DNA of 64,000 nucleotides from Cephalopachus bancanus (GCA_027257055.1 JAPVLO010000962.1:530202-594201); one strand, 5' to 3'. Positions 1 through 11,821 are shown, counted from the first letter of the stretch. Translations and numbers: made by a program. The notes: generated by a model from the sequence alone, not told the origin.

Positions 1-305
1 GGGAGTTAGAATACAGGGGGTTGAAATATAGGTTAAAATATACTGTTCTTTAAAGAAGGGGTGAGAGGTTAAAAGCAAGGGGAGAAATATTGATGGTTTT
101 TTTGGGAATGAGTGGAGATTTCCGAGAGTTTGGATCAACTTTTTTTCTCTCCTTTTTCGGATCCAGGTTGCCTGTCATGACTGCTGAGAGGTGTGTTATT
201 AGCATGGAAAGCCTATTATAATGAAGGCAGAGGGTTTTCGGAGGTCCAGTGGGCTGCCATCTTGAATTTCACCAATTTAACTGGTTTGGTCACGAGGGAA
301 CTTCT

Positions 306-586
306 GTCAGTAGGCCCAGACTGGAGTTCAATGGCATGAGCACAGCCCATCACAGCCTCAACTTCCCAGGCTCAAGCAATCCTCCTGCCTCAGCCTCCTG
401 AGTAGCTGGAGGCATGTGCTACCACTCCTGGCTAATGTTTTCATTTATTCGTTTGTGTTTTTTTTTTGTAGAGATGAGGTCTCACTATGTTTCCTAGGCT
501 GCTTTCGAACTCCTGGGCTCAAGCAATTCTCCAACCTCAGCCTCCCAAAATCCTAGGATTACAGATTTAAGCCACTATGCCCAGCC
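306..586 (-). mobile_element. Alu SINE, old (AluJ-like), antisense
   Basis: Both monomers are readable in reverse orientation, with an internal T-rich linker (about 459-468) and a final CCACTATGCCCAGCC corresponding to the Alu 5' end. It is diverged and lacks the antisense poly-T head, so the 3' end of the element is truncated. Confidence 0.85.
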
Positions 587-2419
587 TCCTCAGGCCTTTC
601 TGCCTCTTAATGATAAGCAGGATTAGTCTGTAGTAGAAACTCTGCTATGTCAAGTCGGCATTACTGGGAAATACCTATATTATCTTAAGGGGAATGCTCA
701 CAGGCTGATATTTTGCTGTTCCTAGGAATTAGCTCATCTAACAGTTCATTCAAGGTTAGCAAGACTCCAAGATGTCAAAACACTAAAATACCGAAAATAA
801 AAGACATGATCAGTATATGAGGCTGCTAGTGAGAGGTCCAGGTCACAGCGGAGGCTTTCAGGTCTTCTGCTGAATTTTCACCCTTAGATTCTGTATGCCT
901 GATCCTCGGGTGTGAGATTTTCTGTGTTCTGGACCCTCCTCCAGGGGCAACACATCCGCTTTGCATCAAGGCAATGTCCTGGGCAGTAGAGCCGTTTCTG
1001 CCCCTGTTTCAACAACAGCAAGCTTTTGGCTGGGATCAAAGTGCTAAAAGGTTTTCGATTCCTTTTCAGATAGTGCTCTGCTTGGCTTGTTGGTGCATAG
1101 CTACAAGGGGCCAGGACATATCTTCTTTCTCCTGCCCCAGCCTCAGGTTTAGTTAGGCCCTGTTGCCTCAGCCTCAATGGAGCCAGATTTTGACCCATAA
1201 TGGGAGTGGATCTTGGGTGAAAGTTTCTCTCCCAGAAACAGAAAACTTTTGCTTTGTTTCAGTGTAGGTTCTGGGCAGAAGCGGTTTTCTGTATCTTCTC
1301 CAACAGCAGGCAACTTTTGCTCTGTGTGGAAGACCTCTGCAGAGGTTGTATTTGATCCCCAATGAAAACCAATCACTAAGGGCATGCCTGCTCCACCTGA
1401 GAGAAGACGGTCCTCTCAACCTCTTGCTTGACCATAGAGTTTCTTGTGAACACCTGCAGAGGCTGGTGAAAAGGACTGGTGAGTGTTGTTCTTCCAGATT
1501 AAAGTCACCCTTGGTCACACTGGGATTTTAAGAGTTTTTAAAAAAATTTCTGTTGTTTTATTTTTACATATCTCTATGCCAGAAACTAATCATGTGTTCC
1601 ATCTCTCCTTTGAGGATCAGTTCTCTGGAATTAGTTTCAACAAGTTGCTTTGAGATCTAAGCTCACTTATAGGATTAGAAAAAAAAAAAAGAACCCTAGT
1701 TCATAATAGCTGTGCTCTGGTAAAAGAACAAGGGACTTCTTCTTGCAGTAGACTAAACATATTGAAAAGTCTTTTAGCAAATGTTTTTAGACTAAATGAT
1801 TTTTTATGTTGTGTGGTGGGAGTGACATTCCTTTGCAGGTTTCTAAGTCATAAGCAGAAGTGGAACTCTAATCCTGGTTTTATCTCTAAATAACGGTATT
1901 GCTGGTGACATGCTAATCAATTTAATTCTTTAATACTTACTAGTTTAGAAAAAATTCTAATATGTGCATCTTCTGCCTCAGCGGTCTACTGTAAAATGTT
2001 GTTTAACTGTTATTGCCTTTAGCAATGCTGTGTTCACTGAAAAGGATGGCATTTCATCAAATTGGGTGTTGTTGTGAAAAAATTACTAATTTAAACTTCT
2101 ATCTTGTCCTTTATGCTGTTATATAGAACTACAAAATGCAGAATGAAAACTTGAAATATCATTGTCCAAACATAGTCCTGCTTTTAAGATATGCTATTTA
2201 GAACAGAGTAGTTTTTTGGGTTTTTTTACTGAAAATTCTTGACAAATATAATATATCTTTTAAAAAGTTTATATTATCCTTAATAGTTTTCTGAGTCAAA
2301 TAGAGGTTGTGTGAGATGGGAGGTGAAAAGTTTGGTATTTTTTAATTTTTTAAATTAAAATATACTAATTGTGTTAAAGATCTACATATATTTTATAAAA
2401 TGTATCTGACATAATTACT
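587..2419. other. Intronic sequence with one unidentified repetitive-looking segment (880-1520)
   Basis: No gene recognised. Positions about 880-1520 are GC-richer than their surroundings and contain two diverged related blocks (about 975-1045 and 1270-1325; see findings). The rest is AT-rich sequence with a short A-tract at 1680. Several short overlapping open frames on both strands in 884-1531 have no family resemblance I can name. Confidence 0.6.
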
Positions 2420-2430
2420 TAGATATTCTT

Positions 2431-2718
2431 TTTTTTTTTTTTTTTGAGTTGGAGTCTTACTCTGTCACCCAGACTGGAGTGCAGTGGCCGCTGCTGGTCA
2501 CCGCAGCCTCGACCTGCTGGGCTCTGGCGATCCTTCTGCCTCAGCCTTCCAAGTAGCTGAAATTACAGGCATATGCTACCACGCCCAGCTGATTTTTTGA
2601 TTTATTGTAGAGTTGAGGTCTCGCTGCCCAGGCGGGTCTTGAACCCACGAGCTCAGGCAATCCACTCACCTCAGCCTCCCAAAGGCGCAGAATTACAGGC
2701 TGAGCCACCGAGCCCGGC
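2431..2718 (-). mobile_element. Alu SINE, lineage-specific 5-bp-deletion subfamily, antisense
   Basis: Full-length antisense Alu with a poly-T head, flanked by a perfect target-site duplication TAGATATTCTT at 2420-2430 and 2719-2729. It has the GCAGCGAGACC-type left arm (seen as its complement GTCTCGCTGC) that defines the younger subfamily here. Confidence 0.95.
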
Positions 2719-2729
2719 TAGATATTCTT

Positions 2730-4589
2730 AATACAGTGATAACAGCTGTATTTTACAGGAGATGATCCATATCTTTTGGGAACTAACTGACGTGGTCTAT
2801 AGATTTAAATTATAGTTTAAATATGGAAAATGGCAAAAATGCTCTAAAGACATTACATCATGACTGATAAAATGTAAACACACACAACACATACATGCAC
2901 AATAAATTACAGTCCGATGAAATTAGTCAGAGATTAGTAATTTGTAGATATCAAAGTTTACAAGAAACTAGTCATCATCAACTTTCACAAATATCTACTA
3001 TTGTAAGTGTGTATGTTTGTGTGTTTTTCTGAAATTTCTTCTAATCTTTGTTTCCTATGAACTTTCAGGTAATCTCTGTACTATTGCTTATAAATGTCAT
3101 GAAAAGCAAGAAAGGAAAGGCAGATCACTTTCAAAAATGATTTTCTGCCAAAGAGCTTGAAAACTATTTTAAAAATAATTCTTCAAGCATATGGGATAAA
3201 AACTTATAATATAGCTTTTTTAAATCCATAGATTTTACAGCTGTTGCAAAAAATTAAAAAAACAACTTTTTTCTTTCATATCAGAAAATTGTACTTTCTA
3301 ATAAACAAGTTCCACTTATTCTAAGTTTTAGAATGTGAAAAAATAAGTGCTTGATTTAATCTGGTGTTTTTGCAACAACAGCATTATGGCTTTTGATGTG
3401 CAAAGACTGTATATTTTGAGGTTCTGTTTCAATATTTGATTTTCAATCTCAGAATTCCAACTTGGCAGAATGTGCTTAAGTTTCTTTAGATACAGGCTTC
3501 CAGTTATATGCTTCCTCCCACATGTTTTCAATATAGGTGGCCTTGGATTTTTAATAATTCAGTTCTGAGGAAACCTCTGTCTTCTTTCTGTACTGCAAAC
3601 AAAAGTACGGCAATAAATGGATTCAGTTTAATTGTGAAATGTAATAAGGCTTATACCATATATATGCGTGATTATATACATATACATACATGTGCATGTG
3701 TGTATATGTGATTTTAATGAACAAGGTGGACAGACTATATATTAAGAACCAAAATACATCAAATGACAAGGCAAGAAGATTAGAAAATAAGACTAAAATC
3801 ATTTTGTTTTTTGTGAGTTTTTTCTAATCTTTTTTCAAATACTAATAAAATACCTGAAAATGAACCAGAAATACCAAATTTTAAATTTATAAACATTTTA
3901 AGTGCCATCTTTTTATATTATATTACCTTTTCTTTATATGTCTTCTGAGACTTTAAAGTGACATGATAAAAGAGGTGTAAAATGTCAAGAGAAAATGGAA
4001 AATGTAGATGAAAGTCATTCATGATATTTCATTGACTTTTTCTTGCTGTTTTCTCATAGAAAGCACATTGTTATCTCCATCTGACAGTCTTACAGCAGGG
4101 ATTTTGGGCATGTTAGTGCGACTTACACAGAGCCATTGTTTGTAATAGCTGTATTCTTGTGAAAGAATGAGGGACTTCCTCTTCCAGTAGTGTAGCAGAC
4201 TAGACGTATTGAAAAGTCTTTCAGCAACAAACATACATTTAAACATGTTGTTGGGATCACAAGACATACAGAAATTTCCCAAAGACCAAAAAACAAAGAA
4301 ATAAAGAAAACAGGAGTTGACACATGAGAAGTAAGAGAACAAAGGAATCAGGTTGCTCCAGGACAGACTAATACCAGGAAATTATGCAGATTTTAAATAT
4401 ATACATAATTGTAATAATTTTTTATGATAAGTAAAAACAAAGATAACTAAGATCCTAATAAAAAATGTCATATAATTTGGAAAGAAGGTAAACGTGGTCA
4501 AAAAATTCAATGGCTCTTTTACTGCTCAGATTTGATTACAATTAGACTTTAATAATGTAAAAATGCTTATATTTCTCTCTAGTATAACC
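2730..4589. other. AT-rich intronic sequence, no recognised repeat or gene
   Basis: Mostly unique-looking AT-rich DNA. It includes a purine-pyrimidine alternating ACATAT/TGTATG tract at about 3655-3710. It also holds one arm of a 36-bp inverted match (3400-3435) and one copy of an 85-bp diverged direct repeat (4139-4225), both reported as findings. Confidence 0.6.
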
Positions 4590-5735
4590 AATCAAAGAAA
4601 GACTACAGGATACAATACACAAAGCAATAGAGTTAAAGAGAAAAAAACAGTCTGAAGAGAATTAAACCAATAAATTGTGATAATCAAAGGAATACCATAT
4701 GTCATAATCTAATTACTTTTACTTCAGGAATGCAAGGGTATTTTAACATTTAAAGTTCAACTAATGCAATTTACATAAAATATGTTAAAATACGCATTAG
4801 AAGCACTCAATAAAACTCAACATGATATTCATAATTCAAAATTCAGTATTGAATATGTATGATTCAACATTCTTTGTAAACCCAGAAAACAAGAAAATGT
4901 CCTCAATTAGATGAAAAGTATTTAACAAAGAATTTTAACAATTATTATTTTAAATGGCTAAACAGCGTGAGCATTCTTTTCTAAAAATCAGGAACTCAGC
5001 AAGGACTCCCACTGTCAATTCTTCTGTTGAGAATTGTAATAGAGGTTCTTGCCAGTAAAATAAGAACAACAAAAAAAGGTATGAATTAGAATAGAAAGAT
5101 CAAATTAATTTTGTCCCTAGATGATATGATTGTCTATTTTTGAAAATGCAAAGACTTTTTGGACACATTTCAAGAACTAGTAATTGAAGCAATCAGGTAA
5201 CTTGCTATAACACCAACATAGAGAAAAGTGACTCCAGTTCTGTATTCCAAAACAACTAGAAATAATAAAAAAGAAAAAGAGATGTATTTCAAAATAGCAA
5301 TAAAAATAAACTGTTCATAAAAATACATTTTTAAAAAGTGAAAACCTAATGAATAAAATTATAAAGCTTTTTGGAAAAAAAATTTCATTTGACATAAACA
5401 AATAGATTGAATTTTATGTTCACAACTAGGAAGACCCCATTTTGAATAAAAATTACTAATTCTCTATAAATAAAACTACGAATTTGCTTACATTATAATA
5501 AATGCTTCAGTTAAAATTTTCAAGGAAATGGTGAAATGACTCTAAAAATTAAATTAAAAATCGAAAGATTAAAAGTGGCATATTCTCTCCTAAAGAAGAA
5601 TAAGGTAGGAAGAGTGCCCTATGAAATACTGAGGCTTTCTTTTTTTATATAAAACTGCAACAATATGAAATTAGCAGAGGAATAGACAATTAAAACAATG
5701 AAATTGATAGCCAAGGAATTGACTTGAGCATATAT
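4590..5735 (+). mobile_element. Old LINE-1 (L1M type), ORF2 portion, sense
   Basis: The text follows the ORF2 3' half of mammalian L1 in decayed form: CTCAACATGATATTCAT-like, AGGACTCCCACTGTCAATTC, CTAGATGATATGATTGTCTA and AATAGCAATAAAAATAAACT blocks occur in L1 order. Many stops and indels are present. It is interrupted downstream by an AT simple repeat and an Alu, then continues at about 6100. Confidence 0.75.
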
Positions 5736-5797
5736 ATATATTGAAACAGAACCTCAAAATATACAACCTTTGCTGTATATATATATATATATATACA
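5731..5797. repeat. (TA)n simple repeat
   Basis: Two TA runs (5731-5740 and about 5776-5796) flank a 36-bp segment that is the inverted match of 3400-3435. Confidence 0.8.
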
Positions 5798-5884
5798 TAC
5801 ATATAACAGCCTATATGATAACAGTGATATTATGTATCAATAGGGAAAATAGAAAAATCAATTATATAGAAAGAAAATTAATTT

Positions 5885-6094
5885 CTGTAGTCTCTACAAT
5901 AAATCAAAAACTTATCCAGGCACGGTGGTGCAAACCTGTGGTTCCAGCAACTTGGGAGGCTGAGGTGGAAGAATCCTCTGAGACTCTGAGGTGGAAGAAT
6001 CCTCTGGTCGAGGTTGTGGTGAACCATGATCCTGCCACTGTTCTCCAGCCTGGGCAGCAGAGAGAGACCCCGACTCAAAAAGAAAAAAAAAAGT
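5885..6094 (+). mobile_element. Alu SINE, 5'-truncated, sense, with internal duplication
   Basis: Begins in the linker (CTACAATAAATCAAAAAC) and contains the right monomer through CTCCAGCCTGGGCAGCAGAG and an A-rich tail. The segment GAGGTGGAAGAATCCTCTG occurs twice in near-tandem (about 5963-5981 and 5988-6006). The long open frame across it (5770-6117) is an Alu artefact. Confidence 0.85.
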
Positions 6095-7120
6095 CAAATA
6101 ATGGAAGGAGATATTAGTAAACTCATAAATGGCAATAGGTCAGTGTTCCAAATATATAAAGAATGCATGTGAATCAGTAAGAAAACAACAATAAACATTT
6201 TGATGGAAAACAGAACAAATGTTACATACATTTCAGAGAAAGGTGCTGTGCCTAGTCAGTAAGTATGTGCAGTGATCTCCACATCATTAGTACTGTGTTA
6301 AATAGCAGCTAAACTTACATTGAATAACTTGCCTATCCATCAGATCATCCTACTTTAACAAGATTGATAATAACTCATTAGTGAAGACATTGACCTGAAG
6401 AATTATACACCATGTTGTTGTAAGTGTAAGTTGGTATAACTATATTTTGAGAGGAAGTTTATGAAGCTGGTGCTTCTTGTAAAATAAAAATTCATGTACA
6501 CTAGAATTTAGCATTCTACTCTTAGTAGCTTTTAAGACCAAAAACAACCCCCTCCAAAAGAAAACAAACCTGCTGTACATCTATACCCAGAAACTCATGC
6601 AAATATGTTTTTAGAAGCATTGCTTTTAAGAATACAGTATTTAAACCATCAAAACATCCACCAACAGGAGAATCATAAGTAAACTTTGGGTATTATATGA
6701 ATGTGAGAATCAATGAATTAAATCTAGATCCATAAATGCTAATAAATCCCTTGAACATTATTTTGATTTTTAAACAATTTGCAGGATGCTAATTAGAATA
6801 CAGAATAACTTACATACATTTAAAACCATGCAATATAAAAAAAATGGTTTAAGAATACAAACGTAGGAGATAAACCTAAATCTCTTTATTCCCTTAATGT
6901 GTTAATTAAGAGAATGGCAGTCACAAACATAAAAATCAGGAGTGGTTATCCCTGATGCAGTACATAAGACAAGGGTGGAATACAAAAGGGTCTTTAATAG
7001 TATTCGGGATGTTAAAGATTTTAAGTTGGTGGATTGTGCACATGTGTTAATTTGATTTTTGTTTTACTTTTAATGTTGTATTTATTTTTTAAGTGTACAA
7101 AATATTTTGTAATAAAAATA
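6095..7120 (+). mobile_element. Old LINE-1 (L1M type), 3' end, sense
   Basis: Continuation of the L1 at 4590. CATCTATACCCAGAAACTCATGCAAATA, AAACATCCACCAACAGGAGA-like and a terminal TTTTGTAATAAAAATAA polyadenylation-like end follow the L1 ORF2 C-terminus and 3' UTR order. It is heavily decayed. Confidence 0.65.
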
Positions 7121-7784
7121 ACCACTTACTATGAAAAAAATCCTATCTCTCATCCCCAAATTTGGAAGCTGTGATCAAATCATTGGCTCTATTAGGGTGT
7201 CAGTTTTCTCATTAGGAAATAAAATGCTCTAAACATGCTTGGTATTTACTTTTTAAAATTTTCCTTATACATGCAAACTGTGGAGAAAGATGTTTGCCAA
7301 ATTTTAAAATGACAGGCAAAATATTAGCATTTATCAATTTCATTAGTTTATGTATTTTAGTTTTGTATTGAGCAGAGTTTATTGCATATAGAAATGACCA
7401 AGCATAACCATTCCAGTAATTCCCTAATATCAAATGACAACATTAGACAGTGACAGCAGGAAGAAATGGCTTCAGTAAGTTTGAGGGGGGCAGAATTCAG
7501 GTGTTAGGGCAAGTTGCACTGGGAAAGCAAATTAAGTTTTTTTCACATTCTTGCTGACTAGTGTTTCAAAGCTTCCAAAACCTTTCAGATATCTTGTGAT
7601 CAGTAATTCAGGAGAGCATATTCCTTCATCCTTCACTTGGGTGGTATGACAAATGAATCAGAGTTCTGGAATCCTTGCTAAATGTATTCTCCTAGGTATA
7701 AAAGTAATTCATATTTTAAATAACCCTATCTTTTCCACGTGACTAAAATTCACTTAATTTGTCCAAGTTGTCAATCAGGTCTTT
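7121..7784. other. Unique-looking intronic sequence
   Basis: No repeat or coding unit recognised. There is a G-run GAGGGGGGC near 7482. Nothing further can be supported. Confidence 0.6.
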
Positions 7785-7925
7785 TATTTATTATTCCCAT
7801 TAATATTTAACATTTTCACTGTATGGTTCTTACTGTGCTAGACACTACCAGGAATGATGGAAGGATTCATATGATCCTAACCTTCAAAAACTTATAGCTG
7901 TCTTAAATAATACCCAGATAGAATG
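7785..7925 (-). mobile_element. L2 LINE 3' end, antisense
   Basis: Resembles the complement of the L2 3' UTR (TTACTGTGCTAGACACTACC...CCTAACCTTCAAAAACTTA), the region that ends in the Alu-interrupted tail at 7944. Diverged. Confidence 0.6.
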
Positions 7926-7943
7926 TAAAAAATAAAGGCTAGT

Positions 7944-8232
7944 GGCTGGGTGCGGTGGCTCACATCTGTAATCCCAGCACTTTGGGAGGCTGAGGCAAGA
8001 GGATTGCTTGAGACCAAGAGTTTGAGACCAGCCTGGGCAACATTCTGAGACGTAGTCTCTACAACAAATTTAAAAATTAGCTAAGCGCAGTGGCACATGC
8101 ATGTAATCTCAGCTACTTGTGCAGCTGAGACATAAGGATTGCTTGAATCCAGGATGTGGAGATTGTGGTGAGCCATGATCATGCCACTGCTCTCCAGCCT
8201 GGGCAACAGAGTGAGATACCAACTTAAAAAAG
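7944..8232 (+). mobile_element. Alu SINE, full length, older, sense
   Basis: Complete dimer from GGCTGGGTGCGGTGGCTCAC to CAACTTAAAAAAG. The target-site duplication AAAGGCTAGT is seen at 7934-7943 and 8233-8242. Standard left-arm AACATTCTGAGAC text, not the lineage-specific type. Confidence 0.95.
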
Positions 8233-8242
8233 AAAGGCTAGT

Positions 8243-9046
8243 CACATAAACTCACAGAGGATAGTATTAAAGAACATTATCACGTGAGCAAACTGTGGCT
8301 CAACCGGTACCTATTTATTCAACCAGTGTCGACCTACTTGTTCACTTTGTCTTTGTAATGACCTAGAACAGACTTTCCCATTTTCAGTGTGACTCCCCCT
8401 TTTGGGTTTTTGCTTAACTGTCATATCTTTGGAGGGACATTTCCAGATTCCCTATTTATTTCACCCCCTACTAAACAGTTCCTTATCACCCATCACTCCC
8501 TATTATAATTTTATTATTTATTGGTGTAATATTTGCCTTATTTTCCTTTAATATTTTCCTCATACTTTTATCCAAGAAAATACATATTTCTTTCTCTTTT
8601 TTACACTCCTCCTCCCCACATTGTCTTGATCAAAGGACAAAGTAAGCACTGAATATATTCTCAGAAAAACGAAACATATATGGAGATACATTCAGGGAAT
8701 GAAAGTTTTTTCAGGGTAGAGAAAAAAACACATTAAAGCCTAAGCATGGTGTGATTTGAATATGCATTATTTACCACATTCATTTAATTAATCAGTTTAA
8801 CAAAATGCTTTCTACTTTGGGCCAGGTATTATGCTAAACACTAAGGATGACAATGGTCATAACCTGTGCCTTCCTTTACCAAACAAAAAGGTTGAAAAAA
8901 AAAAAAGAGGAAGGAAGGGAGGGAGGGAGGGAGGAAGGAAGGAAGGGGATGTTAGCATTTTCTGATTTAGCTGGTTGTGGGCATTATACCAAGGCTTCAA
9001 TATTTAGAATACTTGTAAATTCATCATTAGTAAATATATGGATAAA
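8243..9046. other. Intronic sequence with L2-like relic and GGAA microsatellite
   Basis: About 8775-8885 resembles the antisense L2 3' end (GGGCCAGGTATTATGCTAAAC). 8908-8948 is a GGAA/GGGA microsatellite. The remainder is AT-rich with nothing recognised. Confidence 0.55.
8908..8948. repeat. (GGAA/GGGA)n microsatellite
   Basis: Purine-only tract of GGAA and GGGA units directly after an A-run at 8895-8906. Confidence 0.9.
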
Positions 9047-9048
9047 TA

Positions 9049-9278
9049 CAGGGGGTGCCAAAAAGGTATACACATTTTAAGAGATATTATCTATATATTG
9101 CTTTTCAAAGTTGAATTAAATTACAGTAGTAATGTGTACTATGACATTCTTTCAACCGTGCTTTAGCCATATTCTTTGACTGCCCTGCCTGTCACATGAT
9201 GATGCTAATATTCATTCGATTAATGACATTTTTTGAGCAAATGTCAAAAATGTGTATACATTTTTTTTGGCATCCCCG
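9049..9278. mobile_element. Tc1/mariner-like MITE with terminal inverted repeats
   Basis: A 230-bp non-autonomous element. The left end CAGGGGGTGCCAAAAAGG plus TATACACATTTT matches the complement of the right end (CGGGGATGCCAAAAAAAA plus TGTATACACATTTT), giving TIRs of about 30 bp. TA dinucleotides at 9047-9048 and 9279-9280 fit the Tc1/mariner TA target duplication. There is no coding capacity, so mobilisation would have needed a transposase in trans. TIR similarity is high for its length, suggesting an age younger than the mammalian-wide MER-type elements here. Confidence 0.88.
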
Positions 9279-9484
9279 TATATGATCTTAGGATACAGTA
9301 ATAAAGATAAACCCGGTGTACTATGTACAATAACACAAATATAATATATAAAACTAGTGCTTAGAAGCACATTACTTTTCACGTGGAATTGTGTGTTTAA
9401 ATAAAGATGTACAAGCTCCAGTTTTCTGATTGAAACTATGTCTCTGGGTAATTTCTATTATTAATGGAAAATAAATGTAATTTA

Positions 9485-9828
9485 CTTTATTATTATTAGT
9501 TTAAAGATGTGGGGTACAATTCAGGGTTATGTGTACAAATGTTGATTATGCAGATACCCTAGTTGATGAGGTGTGCCCCGCCCTCCCCTAGCAGTTTCCC
9601 TCAACTGCCAATCCCACCCTCCCTCCTTTGGCAATTTCCCACTACTACCAATCCCTTTCTTATAGTATTAAGATAATTGCTCAAGGTCCGCTTATGACTG
9701 AGAACATATAGTGCTCTGTTCTTTGTTTCTGTGATAGACCACTGAGTATGATCAACTCTAAATCCATCCAAGTTGCTATGAAGTCTATATGTTTGTTCTT
9801 CTTTATGGATACATAATATTCCATTGTG
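9485..9828 (-). mobile_element. LINE-1 3' end, 5'-truncated, antisense
   Basis: Antisense L1 3' UTR and ORF2 end, including TTTAAAGATGTGGGGTACAA at the 3' side and CATAATATTCCATTGTG at the 5' break. The target-site duplication AATAAATGTAATTTA is perfect at 9470-9484 and 9829-9843. Confidence 0.93.
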
Positions 9829-9866
9829 AATAAATGTAATTTAATTGACAGCCCAGGGGAAAGAAC

Positions 9867-9917
9867 TGCACTCCAGCCTGAGTGACAGAGTGAGACTCTA
9901 ACTCAAAAAAAGAAAAT
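9867..9917 (+). mobile_element. Alu SINE 3' fragment, sense
   Basis: Only the last ~40 bp of the right monomer (ACTGCACTCCAGCCTGAGTG) and its A-rich tail are present; a severely 5'-truncated Alu. Confidence 0.85.
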
Positions 9918-10359
9918 GATGACTATGAAAACCACTGACTTAGACATAGCATTAGCAGGTGAGGAGAGCTGGCCTGGGTGTGAAGACGTAATCAGAATAG
10001 TTCATCAAGATGTAATGGTAGGTGGGTTGTAGCAGTTTTCTCCCTTCCAGTGTATTAAAAGAAGTTAGATGTGTAGTATTTGCATTTAGTTGGTATAACA
10101 AATGCTAATTTTTAAATGAAATTCAAAGTGTACCTAAGAACCCAGAAGATAAATACTGAATTTCAAGATAAGCAAGATAGAGCAAGTCCCATGTAGGAGG
10201 GTAGTACACAAAAGCACTTTATATCAGAATATTGCCCTGCAGTGTGCTTATTTTGGAAGGTTGTGAGTCAATTTGTACCTTGCTCAACCACAATTTACCT
10301 TAAGGAAAGCATACCTTTTGACAGAGCCCACCTGTTTTTTGTTAAACAAACTTAGAAAA

Positions 10360-10394
<35 letters not shown>

Positions 10395-11813
10395 AACCCT
10401 AGTTGTTTATTGCTATCAAACTTGAATGTTTAACCAAGAATTACAAAATATTTGAAGAAGACAAACAGTCTGAAAGAGAAACATCAAGGTAATAAATGAA
10501 ACAACTGAATCTGTAACAAACATAATAACAAGATAATTGGAAGACAAAATGCATGTTCTTAGTTTATTGTTAGTGAGGTTTAAAAGAATGCTACATAATT
10601 AAGCAAGAATAGAAACAATCAAGGATTAGCAAGACTTTTCAAATTGAAACTATGATGTCAACAGACAAAATGCTAAGTAATGTGTATGGTTGAAGATGAC
10701 CTTAATGATCTGAATTTAAACCATGGATTTATTTTGAATATAGAGCAAAATAATGGAGAGACATAAAGTCTAGTGTTCAGATTAATAGTACCTTAGCAAG
10801 AGTAAAGAAAGGTATTTTGAAAAAAAAATCTGTAGAAGCATATAATGCTGAAATTACTGTCCAAATTAAAATACACCATGGTTTGAGCTACTGATTGAAT
10901 ATAAAAATAAGATAGATTCTACTTGATATCTGAACCATGCTCCTTCAAGTGGTATGGAATTAGCCTAGCATTATAAAGCCTCCCCTCAAACGAGGATCAA
11001 CCATGCTATATGGTGAGAAAGTAAATGATTCTATTACCATGCTTGTTGTTATAAATGGTGTTAAGTGATTTTGAAAGTTTAGAATAAAAAAATACTGAAG
11101 TATGTTTGTTAGGGTGGGCGAAGATGTTAAAGCAGAGAGACCAAAAATTCTAAGACTTAAGGAACAAAGACGTTTATATCTCTTTTTCACACAAAAGAGT
11201 TAGCTGGGGAATGTTCCAGATCTGTGGGTGGCTCTCCATCTCAGGGTCATTTATAGACTCAGGTTACTTTTATCATGTACTCTAGGCTGGGTCTAGGTTC
11301 TGTTCATTTTCCAGCTGGCAAAAGCAGAGAAGCGAAAGCATGAGAAGGCACATCAGTGTTTATTTAAATATCTCAACTTAGTATCAGCACATATCTCTTC
11401 CTTATACTCCATGCACCGTTTCTGCATCTAAGCTGGCTATGCGCCCAGTGATAATGTTAACTATAGAAGAAGAGGAATCTTCATCAAAGAATAAGAATGT
11501 AAAAGTAAAGATATTTTTAAGAAAAGTAGGAAAAAAGAGTGGTAAAGAAAAGCGTAAGTCAAGTCATTTTCTCAGACATCATAGAGAACGGCCAAAAGAT
11601 ACTCTGATATTGAAGGATTAAGTGGTAGAGTTTTTTAATGAACTATTTATAGTTATAAAGTGCCAATCAGCAAACTAAAACTAGAAATATAATCAGTAAA
11701 ATTATAAATGTCACTGTGTGTGTTGGAGGTATAGTTCTCACCTTTTATTCAAGGAATAAATAGATATTGTGACAAGACACAGAGATGACTAAACAGAACA
11801 GAAATTGATAGAA
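9918..11813. other. Intronic sequence, no gene; possible old repeat at 11100-11400
   Basis: Contains a 29-nt A-run (10364-10392). About 11120-11400 has the composition of an old interspersed element (GGGTGGCTCTCCATCTCAGG, CCAGCTGGCAAAAGCAGAGA), but I cannot name the family. The small Lys/Ser-rich open frame at 11439-11621 has no recognisable homolog and no splice-site support. Confidence 0.5.
10364..10392. repeat. (A)29 homopolymer
   Basis: Uninterrupted A-run after TTGT; not preceded by an obvious SINE or LINE 3' end. Confidence 0.95.
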
Positions 11814-11821
11814 TGTTGATA

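Noticed and set aside
884..1531. Cluster of five overlapping open frames
   Set aside because: Frames on both strands in a GC-richer repetitive segment, no shared domain and no splice signals; treated as an unidentified repeat, not coding.
5770..6117. 115-codon open frame on the plus strand
   Set aside because: It runs from a TA repeat into a truncated Alu; the peptide is the familiar Alu translation, not a gene.
11439..11621. Lys/Ser-rich 60-codon frame resembling a nuclear-protein tail
   Set aside because: No homolog recognised, no splice sites of quality at its ends, and low complexity.
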